DNA from: Linnemannia hyalina
Lineage: Eukaryota; Mortierellomycota; Mortierellomycetes; Mortierellales; Mortierellaceae
Direction: 5' to 3'
Length of the DNA: 64,000 bases
Assembly (NCBI GenBank): GCA_019671135.1
Contig: JAHRHY010000009.1
Span: 310,001 to 374,000, forward strand
Positions 24,535 to 34,534 of this stretch are shown one piece after another. The translations under genes were made by a program, and so were the position numbers. How positions within the stretch are numbered: position 1 is the stretch's first letter; each line of letters opens with the position of its first letter. The notes beneath the pieces were generated by a model. The model did not search any database. It was not told the DNA's origin and saw nothing but the letters and a program-made list of their open reading frames with translations.

Positions 24535-25373
24535 CTAGGACAAGTCGGCGGTACGGAAGGGGAGGATCTGGTAGTGCTCCCAGACCTTTCCGGTGACATA
24601 GTAGTCCCTGTTGAGTACGATATCGAAGAAAGAGGAGAGAGAGAGTGGGACCTTTGTCAGTATTCCGAATTATATTTTCGCAGATCTTGCTTTTTTTTTT
24701 TCTTTTTTTCTCACGCTATCCACCCAGGACAAAAAACATCACCACTTTGCCCTTCCACCTTCTTCTTTCTTTCCGTCCCTTGCATTTGTAATCTCTACTA
24801 CACCCCTGTAAACATCCATAACCTAGAAAGAAAAGAAAAAAAAAACAAAAAAAAACAAAGGCACTTACTTCTCAACAAGCTGACGGACCTCCTCAGCGTT
24901 CTCAGCGCTGAAGATCATAATCGATCCAATCATCTTTCCCGAAGCCGAATGATCCGTCAAGAGCGCACCTCCGATTTGAAGTTTTCCAGATTTTTTGAGT
25001 TCCTTGGCTTCGACGAGGTGTTTGGGACGGACGTCGAGGCGGCGGGCGAGGGCTTCGGGGTCTGTGAAGTCCCGGGCGATGACTATGAATTGGTTCTTTG
25101 CTGCGTTCACCGTTGCTGTGTATGATGGGAGGAATGTATATTGTAGGTGTTAGATATGGTATCAATTGAAGAATGCCAATTGAATTGTGTGTGTGTGTGT
25201 CTGTGTGTAGTATTGTTGAAGACACAAGTTTGCATCCTGCGATGATTAAGTGAGAGGAGAGTAATGAGAGTGGGATGGTGATGCGTAGTATTACCAGAAA
25301 CGGAGAGGGTGCGGTGCTGGTGGATGCGAGCGGGGAGGGTGGCGAGACGCGAGGATGGGATTGCCTTGAACAT
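24535..25373 (-). CDS. YCII-domain protein with probable mitochondrial presequence
   Basis: Predicted 132-residue protein in three exons read on the minus strand: 25373-25295, 25115-24869 and 24607-24535, with introns of 179 and 261 nt, all GT-AG. Exon 1 encodes an Arg/Ser/Leu-rich, acid-free N-terminus (MFKAIPSSRLATLPARIHQH), which looks like a mitochondrial targeting peptide. Residues about 34-130 form a YCII (YciI-like) ferredoxin-fold domain: FIVIARDFTDPEALARR with Asp42/Asp45, VRPKHL with His59, GGALLTDHSASGKMIGSIMI, and the C-terminal VTGKVWEHYQILPFR that appears only after joining exon 3. The conserved His and Asp of the family are present. Members of this family are mostly uncharacterised, with proposed enzymatic roles in degradation pathways, so the substrate is unknown. 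It converges with the CSL gene and diverges from the first F-box gene. Confidence 0.87.
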
Positions 25374-25924
25374 TGTTGCTTGATGTAGAAGTAGTGGTGG
25401 GTATGAATGAGAACAAGGGGAAGAGGAGAAAAGGGTGTGGAATGTGTGGGAAGAAAAAAGGCAGCTTTTCGCGTCAATAATCAGAGATGGATTTCGATTC
25501 AATGCAAGGTGGGTGAGAGTGTGGCTGAAGGGTGCCACAGTGTGATTTTTACCTCTCTCACCCACTACCGTCCTCTCTCACCTCTCCACCAAGGACCCTC
25601 CAAGTCTCGGCGCTCTGGTGCCATGAAGCCTTACCACACCTCTACTGCACAGGCGCCATCAACAAGCGAGACGGCATCCGCCCTTCCCTGTGCACCTCCC
25701 CGCCATCCTATCCAACTGACACGTCATCCACCATGTCCATTGGTTGGAGTATTTTTTTTGTTCGTTACTGAGCTATCATACTGGGGCATTGCGAGGGCCA
25801 AGATTTTTTTTGTAGGCGGCACCGCATGCGTTACTGGAAAATTGGTCTACACTTGGACACTTTTATCTCTCACCTTCCTCACGTTAACACACTCACCCGT
25901 TTTTAACTCTTCACAACAACAAGG
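25374..25924. promoter_or_regulatory. divergent promoter region, YCII / F-box gene 1
   Basis: About 550 bp between two divergent start codons. A C/T-rich patch lies at about 25545-25600 and another at 25860-25910 just before the F-box start. No TATA box or other defined site could be assigned. Confidence 0.45.
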
Positions 25925-27838
25925 ATGCCTCCAAGGTCAATCCCCACAGAGATACTCATCCTTATTTTCCGCAACCTAAGCCATCAAGACCTCTATCACT
26001 GTCTCTTCGTATCACACCGTTGGCACGACCCAGCCGAGGCCCAGCTCTACAGTATCGTGACACTCTACGCGCTTCAGAAATCCTACAAGCCGCTCATCAC
26101 GGCCCTCAAAACCCGTCGACATCTCCTCCGCAGTATTCGGTGGTGTTTCGCAAGTGGTTGTGAGTTCCTCGAGTCGGACTTCCGAGCCATCCTTTTCGAC
26201 AATCGTCCAGTGAGCAACACTCATGACGAAGGCAGTCAGGATCAGTGGCCCTGGAAGCATGGATTGCAGACTGGGCGGCCGGCGTTGAGGACGTTTTCGT
26301 TTGTGGGCGATGGCCGATCAGATTGGTTGTTGGAACTGGTCATGAGTAATTTCACGACGGCGGCCTTGACGATGACGACGTTGACGACGCTGACGCTGCG
26401 CTTTGCGTATGAGAGTGAAGCCGAGGCGTATATTGTGGATTTGGACAGGATTTTGGCGACGTTTCCGTACCTCAAGGATCTGTCGATTGATGGGTGGATG
26501 CATGAATATGCACCAGCAGCATCGAAGGATACGGTGACAGGAACGGAGTCTCAATGTCGCCTAGAGTCGTTCACCTTTGACCCGCGACTGGTGTGTCGAG
26601 AGGGGCCAGATGCGTTCTTGTTCTTCAAGCGGCTGGGAAACTTAAAGATGATCCGAGTCAACCCGACGTTGTTTACTTATAAACACTTCCAAAAGTGTCG
26701 GCCATGGGCGCTTGGTCGAGCATTGAGGGAACACTGTCCAAGGCTCGAGTCGATCTATACATCGGGTGCGGTCGCGCTGTGGTTATTTGACCTGCCTGTC
26801 CTCTGGCCCAACAAGATGTCGCACATCATTTCTTTGGCAGGACAAGTGGACACATCTGTTCAGCAGTCTGACGGAACACCAGCCGAAGCTATGCCTGCGG
26901 TGGTCACTGAGGAACAGTTGAGGCAAAGACTGCACGAGCAGGAGTACAAAGAGTTATTGGAGGGCAAGGAGGCGGTACCGTTCTTCCCGCAGTTGAAGAA
27001 GTTGGTCATTGGGGGTAACCATTCCTTTTCGTTCCAGGATCTGATCTCGCTGGGCGTTCAAGCATCGCTTCTTACACACTTGGAGATCTGTTACCAGCCT
27101 CACCGCCGCAACCTCATTTGGGGAATGTACGAGAAGGACTCTCCAGCTGCCGGCCATACGGTCACCGCCACCGGGAATACAGCGAACGACACGCTGGTTG
27201 AGGCTAGACGGCTCCGGAAGCGACGACCTTTCACCAAGCGGCACCTGATGCTGTTCATGGAGCTGTGTTCCAGTCTTCAGTATTTCGACTTGTCCGACGG
27301 CAGCATTACATTCGAGGACCTTATCGACTACGACAACAGCAACAACAGCAACAACAAAAAGCAACAAAGAGCAGCAGCGACAGCTGGAAGGACACAACAG
27401 TTCATTCGACCCTGGGCTTGCGAAGGCACCTTACAGACACTCAAACTCAGCCTGGACATGTCTGATGCTCAACTCCAGGAGCAACATGCACTCGTCTGGA
27501 GGCACCTGGGACGGTGTTCGAGGTTGCGCTCTCTGACCTTTGAAGAATCATCCCTGATCACGTCTTTCTCGTACGGAGTTGGGGGTCTGCTGGAGGGAGG
27601 GATGGGAGAGACCTTGGAGGAGATCCGCTGGTTGCCAGTTTGGTGGAAGGAGGCGGATCGGCGTGAGATGGTGTTGTGGTTTGCGAGAAGGTGTCCGAAG
27701 TTGATGGTTCTTGGACTGGGGTATTATAAAGATTCCGCTTTATGTCAGTTTCTGGAGGATGAAGATGTTGAGCAGTGCTCGATTCATCGAGTGTTTTTAG
27801 AGGGAGCAACCAAAAGTAATAAGCGATCCTTATCATAA
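25925..27838 (+). CDS. F-box/LRR-like protein, copy 1
   Basis: Intronless 637-residue protein. Residues about 4-45 form an F-box (IPTEILILIFRNLSHQDLYH followed by FVSHRWHDPAEAQLYS), the Skp1-binding part of SCF ubiquitin ligases. The remainder has irregular leucine-rich repeat-like segments such as MTTLTTLTLRF, FPYLKDLSIDG, FFPQLKKLVIGG and SRLRSLTFEES, which probably form the substrate-recognition surface. An Asn/Gln/Ala-rich linker interrupts it near residue 460-485. It is followed 642 bp later on the same strand by a related F-box gene: both share FFPQLK, a QDL-containing segment ending LTHLEI, the phrase WACEGT and WRHLGR in the same order. Large F-box/LRR-like families are typical of Mortierella-type fungi. 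The target is unknown. Confidence 0.88.
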   Translation: MPPRSIPTEILILIFRNLSHQDLYHCLFVSHRWHDPAEAQLYSIVTLYALQKSYKPLITALKTRRHLLRSIRWCFASGCEFLESDFRAILFDNRPVSNTHDEGSQDQWPWKHGLQTGRPALRTFSFVGDGRSDWLLELVMSNFTTAALTMTTLTTLTLRFAYESEAEAYIVDLDRILATFPYLKDLSIDGWMHEYAPAASKDTVTGTESQCRLESFTFDPRLVCREGPDAFLFFKRLGNLKMIRVNPTLFTYKHFQKCRPWALGRALREHCPRLESIYTSGAVALWLFDLPVLWPNKMSHIISLAGQVDTSVQQSDGTPAEAMPAVVTEEQLRQRLHEQEYKELLEGKEAVPFFPQLKKLVIGGNHSFSFQDLISLGVQASLLTHLEICYQPHRRNLIWGMYEKDSPAAGHTVTATGNTANDTLVEARRLRKRRPFTKRHLMLFMELCSSLQYFDLSDGSITFEDLIDYDNSNNSNNKKQQRAAATAGRTQQFIRPWACEGTLQTLKLSLDMSDAQLQEQHALVWRHLGRCSRLRSLTFEESSLITSFSYGVGGLLEGGMGETLEEIRWLPVWWKEADRREMVLWFARRCPKLMVLGLGYYKDSALCQFLEDEDVEQCSIHRVFLEGATKSNKRSLS

Positions 27839-27853
27839 AATCAGTACGCCGCA

Positions 27854-27926
27854 TTTTTTTTTACGGACAAAAGGATAAGAAATCTGTCCGCAAAATAATT
27901 TCTTATCCTTTTGTCCGTTAAAAAAA
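27854..27926. repeat. near-perfect palindromic element (21-bp inverted repeat with T9/A7 flanks)
   Basis: The arms 27863-27883 and 27898-27918 are exact reverse complements over 21 bp, beginning ACGGACAAAAGGATAAG on the left, with a 14-base spacer. A run of nine T outside the left arm faces seven A outside the right arm, so the pairing extends with one mismatch. It begins 15 bp after the F-box 1 stop codon. It could be a folded 3' UTR hairpin or a very short MITE-like palindrome; no clear target-site duplication is visible. Confidence 0.85.
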
Positions 27927-28479
27927 TATATATGTGGTATACGCGTTTAATAGTCTCAGTTGTTGGCTGTAAGCTAATTTCAGTACCTTTTCTCCGCGAT
28001 TCCTCACCAAAAGTGCCTCTTTCATTTTGGTGGCGAGACATTCGTTGTTCAGGAACCATCAGTCGTCCGTTTAGACCTTCTGGATTATCTGATCAGGATC
28101 CAGGCGCGATCAATGCCAATTGATATTGTTTTCTTCACGGACATTTTTTTTGTCAACCCTATTCTTGTCTCTCCTCGTCCCCTTCTTTTGTTTGCTAAGC
28201 ACCCCCTCGTCTCTTTAAACTTCACGGACGACTGCCACATACCATTAGCTGAGAGTATTTATTCTTCTGCACTGTTCATAGTCAACTTCTTCTCCTTTTT
28301 CTGAGAGAAATGAGTGTTTTTATGTTTGGTGGCGAACCTCTTGTTAGTCCCGGTGCAGATGCGCCGCAGCTCAAGGACAGGCACGCGTCGCAGAAAAAAT
28401 AAATGATTTTCCTTCGCTTGTCCATCCTAGATCCGTTCACTTTTCCGTCCCACACCATTTCCATCCTCATTCAACCTTC
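27927..28479. promoter_or_regulatory. upstream region of F-box gene 2
   Basis: About 550 bp between the palindrome and the second F-box start, without any recognisable gene. A C/T-rich stretch at 28160-28215 resembles the leaders of other genes in the window. Confidence 0.4.
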
Positions 28480-30645
28480 TTGGCATCACTCAAACACGAC
28501 ATGCAGGAACAACAACAACAGGAACAAAAAGGACAAGCCCACTATCGACCACTCCCACCTCTACCGCCCGAAATTCTCTCCCTCATATTCGCCCACCTCC
28601 CTATCACTTCCCTCCTCTCCTGCACCCTCGTCTCCCGTCTCTGGTACCACGAATCAAAACCCCACCTCTTCTCCGCAGAGACCTTCCGCCTCGAGCGCCT
28701 CCCACACATCTCCTCAGACGGAACAAGATTGGACCAGGCTTATGTCCGACTGTACTCGCCGGCGTATATTGCGGCCATCAAGGATAATAAGCGGTGTTTG
28801 CGTTCGGTCTCTTGTATTTTGACGAGGCGGAGTGATCTCCCGATTGCTGAGGTGTTGGAGATTTTGTTTGACTGTCCGAGGGAGTTGTTGCCGTTGAGTG
28901 TGGGTGAGGCGGATTCTGGGGACATTTGGGTGAACTTGGATCGTGCCACTGCTGCTGCTGCCGCCGCGTTTCACACTAATGCTACCATTGCTGACGACAA
29001 CGGTGCTGTTGCCACGACGACCACAACTCCTAGTTCTTCGAAGGTGGTACCGGGAATCCTTTTAGGACAGAACCGTCCAGCGCTGCAGGTGTTTATGTAC
29101 GACGGCAAAGTCATGTCGAGCTGGCTGTTCGAGACGATGATCTACAACTTACCGACGTTGACGACGCTGGATCTCTACTTGGGTTGTCATTATGTGGACC
29201 TCCAAGAGTCAGCTTGTCTGGACATCGACATGATCTTGGACGCCTTACCCCGGTTAAAGTCGCTTGTTATTGATGGATCTGGGTACCATTACACCGACAA
29301 CGCTCCTTCTTCTTCCACATCAACGACGGGAACGACCACTATGCCACTCCACCCACTCGAATCGTTCAAGTTTACACCCCTCCTGGTGATGCGGAGCACA
29401 GTCAACACACTTGCGACATTTCGACGTCTCAAAAACTTGAAGTCCATCTTCATCAATACTAACGACACCTATTACAACCCGGTGACTCGACAGGCCAAGC
29501 CGGGCGAGTTTGGGCAGATCCTGCAACGGTACTGTCCCAAGATTGAGCGAGTCGAGACGGAGGGTTCCTTGGTCCTTTGGTTTTGCCGTCTGCCGCCCAC
29601 TTCCCTTCCTTGCGAGGATATCCGGTTGTTAACCAACTCAGGAACAGCATCAGAATTAAGTGTAAGGGAGTTGGACGAGGGACTCAACGTTACCTTGACA
29701 CACCAAGAACGAGAGGACATCTTGACAAACTATCAAGAGATCACGCTATTCTTCCCGCAATTGAAGGCCTTGATCGCACGAGGGTACCAATCCATGGGGG
29801 TTCAGGATCTGCTTGCGCTCGCGGTGAGTCGGTCCCAGTTCTTGACACACCTCGAGATTGGGCGTGGCAATTATTGGAATAATGCCTTTGAACTCCTCCA
29901 GGACGCTCGTCCCGACCTTCCCTCCTCCCCCTCTATCGAAGGAATCGACCAGATTACAGTTTATCCGCCTGGGCCGATGACGAGTAGCGAGATGCGATGG
30001 ATGAGGAGGCGGAGGGCGATTTCGAGTCTGGATTACCAACGGGTCTTGGAGACCTGTTCCGCACTTAGGGTGGTCTCCCTCCCTGGTGGGATGCCCTTCC
30101 GACACATGGTCGACGACCCTTCTGACATCAACGGTGTGGAGACAAGGATGACACGCAGGTGGGCTTGTGAGGGAACGATAGAGACGCTCAACATGGGATT
30201 CGTGCTCTCCACAGCTCGCAGGGATGACCACCGTCTGATCTGGCGCCACCTTGGTCGACTCCGCAAGCTCCGCTGTTTGACCCTGACACATTCGAACTTG
30301 ATCCCGTCCCTCGACTTTGGGATCTCCGAACTCGTCGGTCGCGACTTTTCACAACACGACAATGATAACCATGACGACGCGCCTCTCACAGGAGAAGGAG
30401 ACGACAAGCAGCGGCTACGGGAACACAACACCACGCTCGAAAAACTCCATTCTTTAGGAGTCGCATGGGGAGTCGACGACCGAGCGACGACACAATGGTT
30501 CGCAAGATCCTTCCCGAACCTCCAGACGGCCGGGCTGGGCTTCCGATGGGGGACGGCTCAACATAAGCGTGTGCGGGGGTGGTTAGATGAGGTTGGGTGT
30601 TCGTTTGAGTTGGAGTTTACTAATGATAAGTACCGACAAAAATAA
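28480..30645 (+). CDS. F-box/LRR-like protein, copy 2
   Basis: Intronless protein of 721 residues from the first ATG (MASLKHDMQEQ) or 714 from the second ATG at 28501. The F-box is at about residues 24-70 (PLPPEILSLIFAHLPITSLL then LVSRLWYHESKPHLFS). Downstream LRR-like segments include LPTLTTLDLYLG, LPRLKSLVIDG, FFPQLKALIARG and LRKLRCLTLTHSN. Low-complexity Thr/Ser and Ala patches and a D/N-rich insert near residue 625-645 interrupt the repeats. It is a diverged paralogue of the gene just upstream, sharing ordered landmarks (FFPQLK, QDL, LTHLEI, WACEGT, WRHLGR), which points to an old tandem duplication. It is presumably a substrate adaptor of an SCF ubiquitin ligase; the substrate is unknown. 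Confidence 0.88.
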   Translation: MASLKHDMQEQQQQEQKGQAHYRPLPPLPPEILSLIFAHLPITSLLSCTLVSRLWYHESKPHLFSAETFRLERLPHISSDGTRLDQAYVRLYSPAYIAAIKDNKRCLRSVSCILTRRSDLPIAEVLEILFDCPRELLPLSVGEADSGDIWVNLDRATAAAAAAFHTNATIADDNGAVATTTTTPSSSKVVPGILLGQNRPALQVFMYDGKVMSSWLFETMIYNLPTLTTLDLYLGCHYVDLQESACLDIDMILDALPRLKSLVIDGSGYHYTDNAPSSSTSTTGTTTMPLHPLESFKFTPLLVMRSTVNTLATFRRLKNLKSIFINTNDTYYNPVTRQAKPGEFGQILQRYCPKIERVETEGSLVLWFCRLPPTSLPCEDIRLLTNSGTASELSVRELDEGLNVTLTHQEREDILTNYQEITLFFPQLKALIARGYQSMGVQDLLALAVSRSQFLTHLEIGRGNYWNNAFELLQDARPDLPSSPSIEGIDQITVYPPGPMTSSEMRWMRRRRAISSLDYQRVLETCSALRVVSLPGGMPFRHMVDDPSDINGVETRMTRRWACEGTIETLNMGFVLSTARRDDHRLIWRHLGRLRKLRCLTLTHSNLIPSLDFGISELVGRDFSQHDNDNHDDAPLTGEGDDKQRLREHNTTLEKLHSLGVAWGVDDRATTQWFARSFPNLQTAGLGFRWGTAQHKRVRGWLDEVGCSFELEFTNDKYRQK

Positions 30646-30949
30646 AGGTTGTATACGTTTTGTCTGGAAGGTGATTTATTTAGCATTGAGAATAAACGCG
30701 TTTGGATTTCTTGTACAGGTAGAGAAGGAGAGAGAAAGGGGGGGGGGGGGGGTAAGAGGGAGGGCTATAGACAGGGAGTAGTATGGTACACGGGTATTTC
30801 TGGCAGGAGTGATTCAGAGCGCAATAAAAGTATATGAACAAAAGGGTTGTGTCCTTTCTCTCGAAAGAAAGAAAAAAAATGGACTCGCGGGTTAGGTCCA
30901 AGTCACCATCTCAGCAAATGGATGTGTGTCAGTCAATCCCATCGCGGCA
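30646..30949. terminator. overlapping 3' ends of convergent genes (F-box 2 and four-TM gene)
   Basis: Just over 300 bp between convergent stop codons. A plus-strand AATAAA lies at 30691-30696, 46 nt after the F-box 2 stop, and a minus-strand AATAAA (TTTATT at 30675-30680) lies 270 nt after the stop of the opposite gene. If both are used, the two transcripts overlap at their 3' ends. A run of G occurs near 30739-30751. Confidence 0.45.
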
Positions 30950-32518
30950 TTAATGCTGTGATTCTATGGTCGTCGTAGTCGTAGTTGTTGGTGGTGGTGT
31001 TGGTGCAATTTCCAATGCAGTGGCAGTTCCCTCTTCAAGAGTCCTTGGATCAACAGCAGCTCCAGTCCCAGTTCCAGGTCCTGTCTCTCTAGTTTCAGAG
31101 GTTGTACCGGCAGTCGACTCCCGATTGTTGTCAGAAGAAGAAGTCGAGGATCTGGAGTATGCCCAAGGGACCATAAGTTGGAGGAAGGTCATAGGTGGGC
31201 CTTCAGGGTTCATCAATTGTGGCATCTCGGTGATAACCCACTTACTGTGCATCCATACACAAAAGAATGCGTAGCACTGGATCACCAGCTATTGTCAACA
31301 AGAGTAAAACGTACAAAGGAGGGTTTAATAACGTGGACATGGATTTTACGTCATACCAGGTGAGAAAAAGAAAGAAAGAAAGAAAGGAGCAAAGACAAGA
31401 CGTACGATGAGAAAGTTGATGGCGTAGTGCCGAATGATCTTGGAATCGTCCATGGAGCCGAGATCCTGAAAGATTACGCCCAAGGTCGTGTGCACAAACT
31501 CGAACGCTGTGTCAAGTCCAAACAAGATATTGTATTTGCCCATCCATCGCAGATTGAACTATTCCATGTGTATCATAAGAATAAAAAGTAGTAAAGTTAA
31601 AACATAAAAGTCTTTCTGGTGAAGACTCGTCAAAAAAAGGACAGGTCCAAGAAAGAAGAAAGTAGTAATATCATCCACTGTGCTGTACCTTGAAGTTGGC
31701 ACGAAATCCAACAATGGCCTTGAGGGCCATGAAGACCAACCAGATCGCATAAGCGTACTGTGCGACCATGTAGGCGACATCTTTCCGGGATATCTGGATG
31801 GTGCCGTTGGGGAGGGTTGTAATTACGGTCGCGGGGAGGTTCTGGACCTGCTTGGCCAAGTAAACGACGTTCTTGCAAAAGTCCAGAAAGATAATTAGCA
31901 GGACCTATTTTGACATGCATGCATTGGATAATGAGGAATTGGGCCTGTGAGTGAAGGGCGCATGCTGAAACTGAGGGTTTGGCGTATGCACATGAATGAT
32001 ATGGCAAAGAAATGAGGACGCCATGGTCGCTTGGCTTATCGATCGGATCGAATGAATGCAATTTGACCGACTTTCCTTCCTCCCTGCCTTGCCTTGCCCC
32101 TGTATCTCTTCTCATTCACCCAACGTGTTTGATGTTTGAGTCTAGACTTTTGTTCTTCCAGGCGCATCAAATAGACATCACAGTGCACAATCCCCAAACA
32201 CCCTCACTCATGACGAACAAATCCCATGTAGAGACAAACAAGCACGCACAGCGCACAGAACCTTTCTGATTTCACGGTTAAACAAACCAAATCTTTACAT
32301 GTTGAAAACAGAACAACAACAAAGGGCGCAAGCAAGGAAAAAACGACAACAAAAGGACCAAGTGCGGGTGAATGATCGATCAGCAAAAAGGAGACAGTGA
32401 ACCCTGCTCCGAGGGGCGAAAGAGAAGGACAGTAGGGAAGTTGGTTTGTTGGACTTACACCTTGAGTGAGAGGTATAAAGAAGAGCACATTGGAGTGAAA
32501 CCGATGGACTTGCACCAT
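30950..32518 (-). CDS. four-transmembrane orphan protein with Thr-rich tail
   Basis: Predicted 251-residue protein in four phase-0 exons on the minus strand: 32518-32459, 31904-31689, 31558-31406 and 31276-30950, with introns of 554, 130 and 129 nt. All junctions are GT-AG and no exon contains a stop. Four hydrophobic segments follow: about residues 9-32 (across the exon 1/2 junction), 61-87 (VAYMVAQYAYAIWLVFMALK), 101-122 (NILFGLDTAFEFVHTTLGVI) and 136-158 (across the exon 3/4 junction). Residues 159-251 are hydrophilic, Ser/Thr/Gly/Pro-rich with a run of seven Thr near the end. Two junctions falling inside hydrophobic segments support the model. I do not recognise the family; the layout resembles small fungal tetraspan proteins, but no diagnostic motif is seen. 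Function unknown. Confidence 0.72.
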
Positions 32519-34534
32519 GATAGTAAGGATATCGATATTTGAACTTCTCCAACTAATGAGTTTTGAGGGCGTATGGCGACGGGGTTGCTGAGAGGTTTCG
32601 AGAAGAAGGGCGGCTTCCTGTGAAAGGAGTTGTATTGCCTATACGCGTTTCTTGATGGTGGAATCCTTAATTGTCGGCGTTTATGTTCCACCTGCAAAAG
32701 GGTTTACAAGTCAGGGGCGTTGAAAAAGGAAAGAATGATTTTTGCGGGGTTGGCGAGAAAGAAAGAAGGAAAAAAAGTGAGGAAAGAAGGAAGAGTGTCC
32801 CCTGGAGGGTTTCTTTTACTGAAGAAAAGGAATAAAGTATTCTGAGGTAGTCGTCACCGACGGTGGTTTCAAAAAAAATGAACAAACGGTCGTCGATTCA
32901 GGGACGAGAGAAACTCATTCAACTTTGACGAGGAATGGTCGAAGGCAATGAAGAAATCCGAAAAACTTCTCGGGATCTCCACTTTTTTCTATGTGGACGA
33001 CGGCGTCGTGGCTCTGATGCGAAGGAAAGAACAATAAGAGCAAAGGAGAAGGAAAGGGAAAAAGTGGAGAGTGTGTATGTTTCTTCCTGGGGACTATCGA
33101 AGAAAGAAGGGAGGGAGTGAAGAATATGGTAGATGTGTGTGTGGAATGAACGAGAAACTGGGTATGGGTGGGGATAATTGTGAACTGGCGGAAGTAGAGA
33201 AAGCAAGTAGGGGGAAAGAAAGAAGCAATTGAGGGATAAACAAAAGAAAACAGATAAACAAACGCCTTTCGTTGTTGTAATCGACTCGTTGGTCATCAAC
33301 TCCACCTTTATTCAATCGCAAAAAGTTACTAAGGACGACCAAGTAGGAAAGGGCGTAAGGGGTTACCCTCCTGCATCGCATAAAGACTAAGGAAGGGCTG
33401 GGTGAACAAGAGAAAAGAACGACTATCTGCAAACTTGCGCGCATGTCCTTGTTGACTCCTCTCTCACCTCTTTTGCCATGCCACTCTCATATCTCACTTA
33501 ATTGTCATGAGGGGTAGGTGAAGATATGACATGGAGTCGTGTTGTCGTTTACCCCGCAAAAAATCAGACATCATCGAAACTCTCTTGAGAGCATTTTTTT
33601 CGTGGATGAAAAAAGTGAGGAAGACTCATCTTCCACTCGTGTCTTCCCTTTCACTGATGCCATGGAGAAAGAAGAATGAAGAATGAAGAATGAAAAGTTC
33701 AATTGCTCGATCAAGTCTTCCTTGAATAAAAAGACAGAGAAGAATATCATTATCACCAATGCTAGTGCCAGCGTGCGAACTGAGCAAGCATGGAGATAAA
33801 AGGAACGAGGCACTCTTACCCCAGGTTTTCCCCTAAAAGGGAATCGACCGAGGAAGAAAACCTTGCATGGTGCAGCATCAAGGTTTAGAAGCGCCCTCTT
33901 CTCTGTCAGATCACACGCTCACAAGGGGAGTTGGGCTGGAAGCACAAAAAATAAACATACCGACCGACCGCAACAACAACGTACTCCTTTCACCTATCAG
34001 GGACACACACACCTCAGGTTCGATCTAAACAACAACACAACGTCAAACAATGACAATGACAACGGACAAAGAAAAGGCGGGCAACCTCGCTCTGTCGCTG
34101 TTGTCGTTTGTTGTCGTCCTTCTTGATATCGATTATGAAGCCAGCACTCACACATGGTCACGAGTACTTTTCCATTGAGCAATTGAGAAACGACAGGGCT
34201 AATCACAAACAGGTTCACCCATCGCTTTTTTTTTACTATGCGCTTGTCGTTTCAAAACCTTTGCATTGCCTTTTTCTCACCTAGCCGAGAAATGACCCTT
34301 TCATCTTTTTTACACAATACGCGTCTGCTTATGGATCTCTATGCTAGAATGCTCCATGTCGTTTTTTTAATTCTTTTGCTGGGGGTCTGTGTTTGAAGAT
34401 AATAATGAAAACAAAAAACGAATAAATAAATAAACACCTTGTCAAAGTACTCCATGCTTATTAATGTTGAGAACGCATGTTTACAACCACCCTTCAATGA
34501 CTCGTCTTAGCCTCCACTGTCCCGCTACGAAGGT
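32519..34534. other. intergenic region, four-TM gene / PKR1 gene
   Basis: About 2 kb holding the promoter of the four-TM gene and the 3' end of the PKR1 gene. A/G-rich tracts on the plus strand (32730-32830, 33000-33120) are pyrimidine-rich leaders if read on the minus strand, which fits a minus-strand promoter. No open frame here resembles a protein family. Confidence 0.5.

Noticed and set aside
28025..28336. Three copies of TTTGGTGGCG (28025, 28323, 36903) resembling the GGTGGCAAA proteasome element, two of them upstream of an F-box gene
   Set aside because: The match to the known element is imperfect, and a word of this length recurs by chance in a window of this size.
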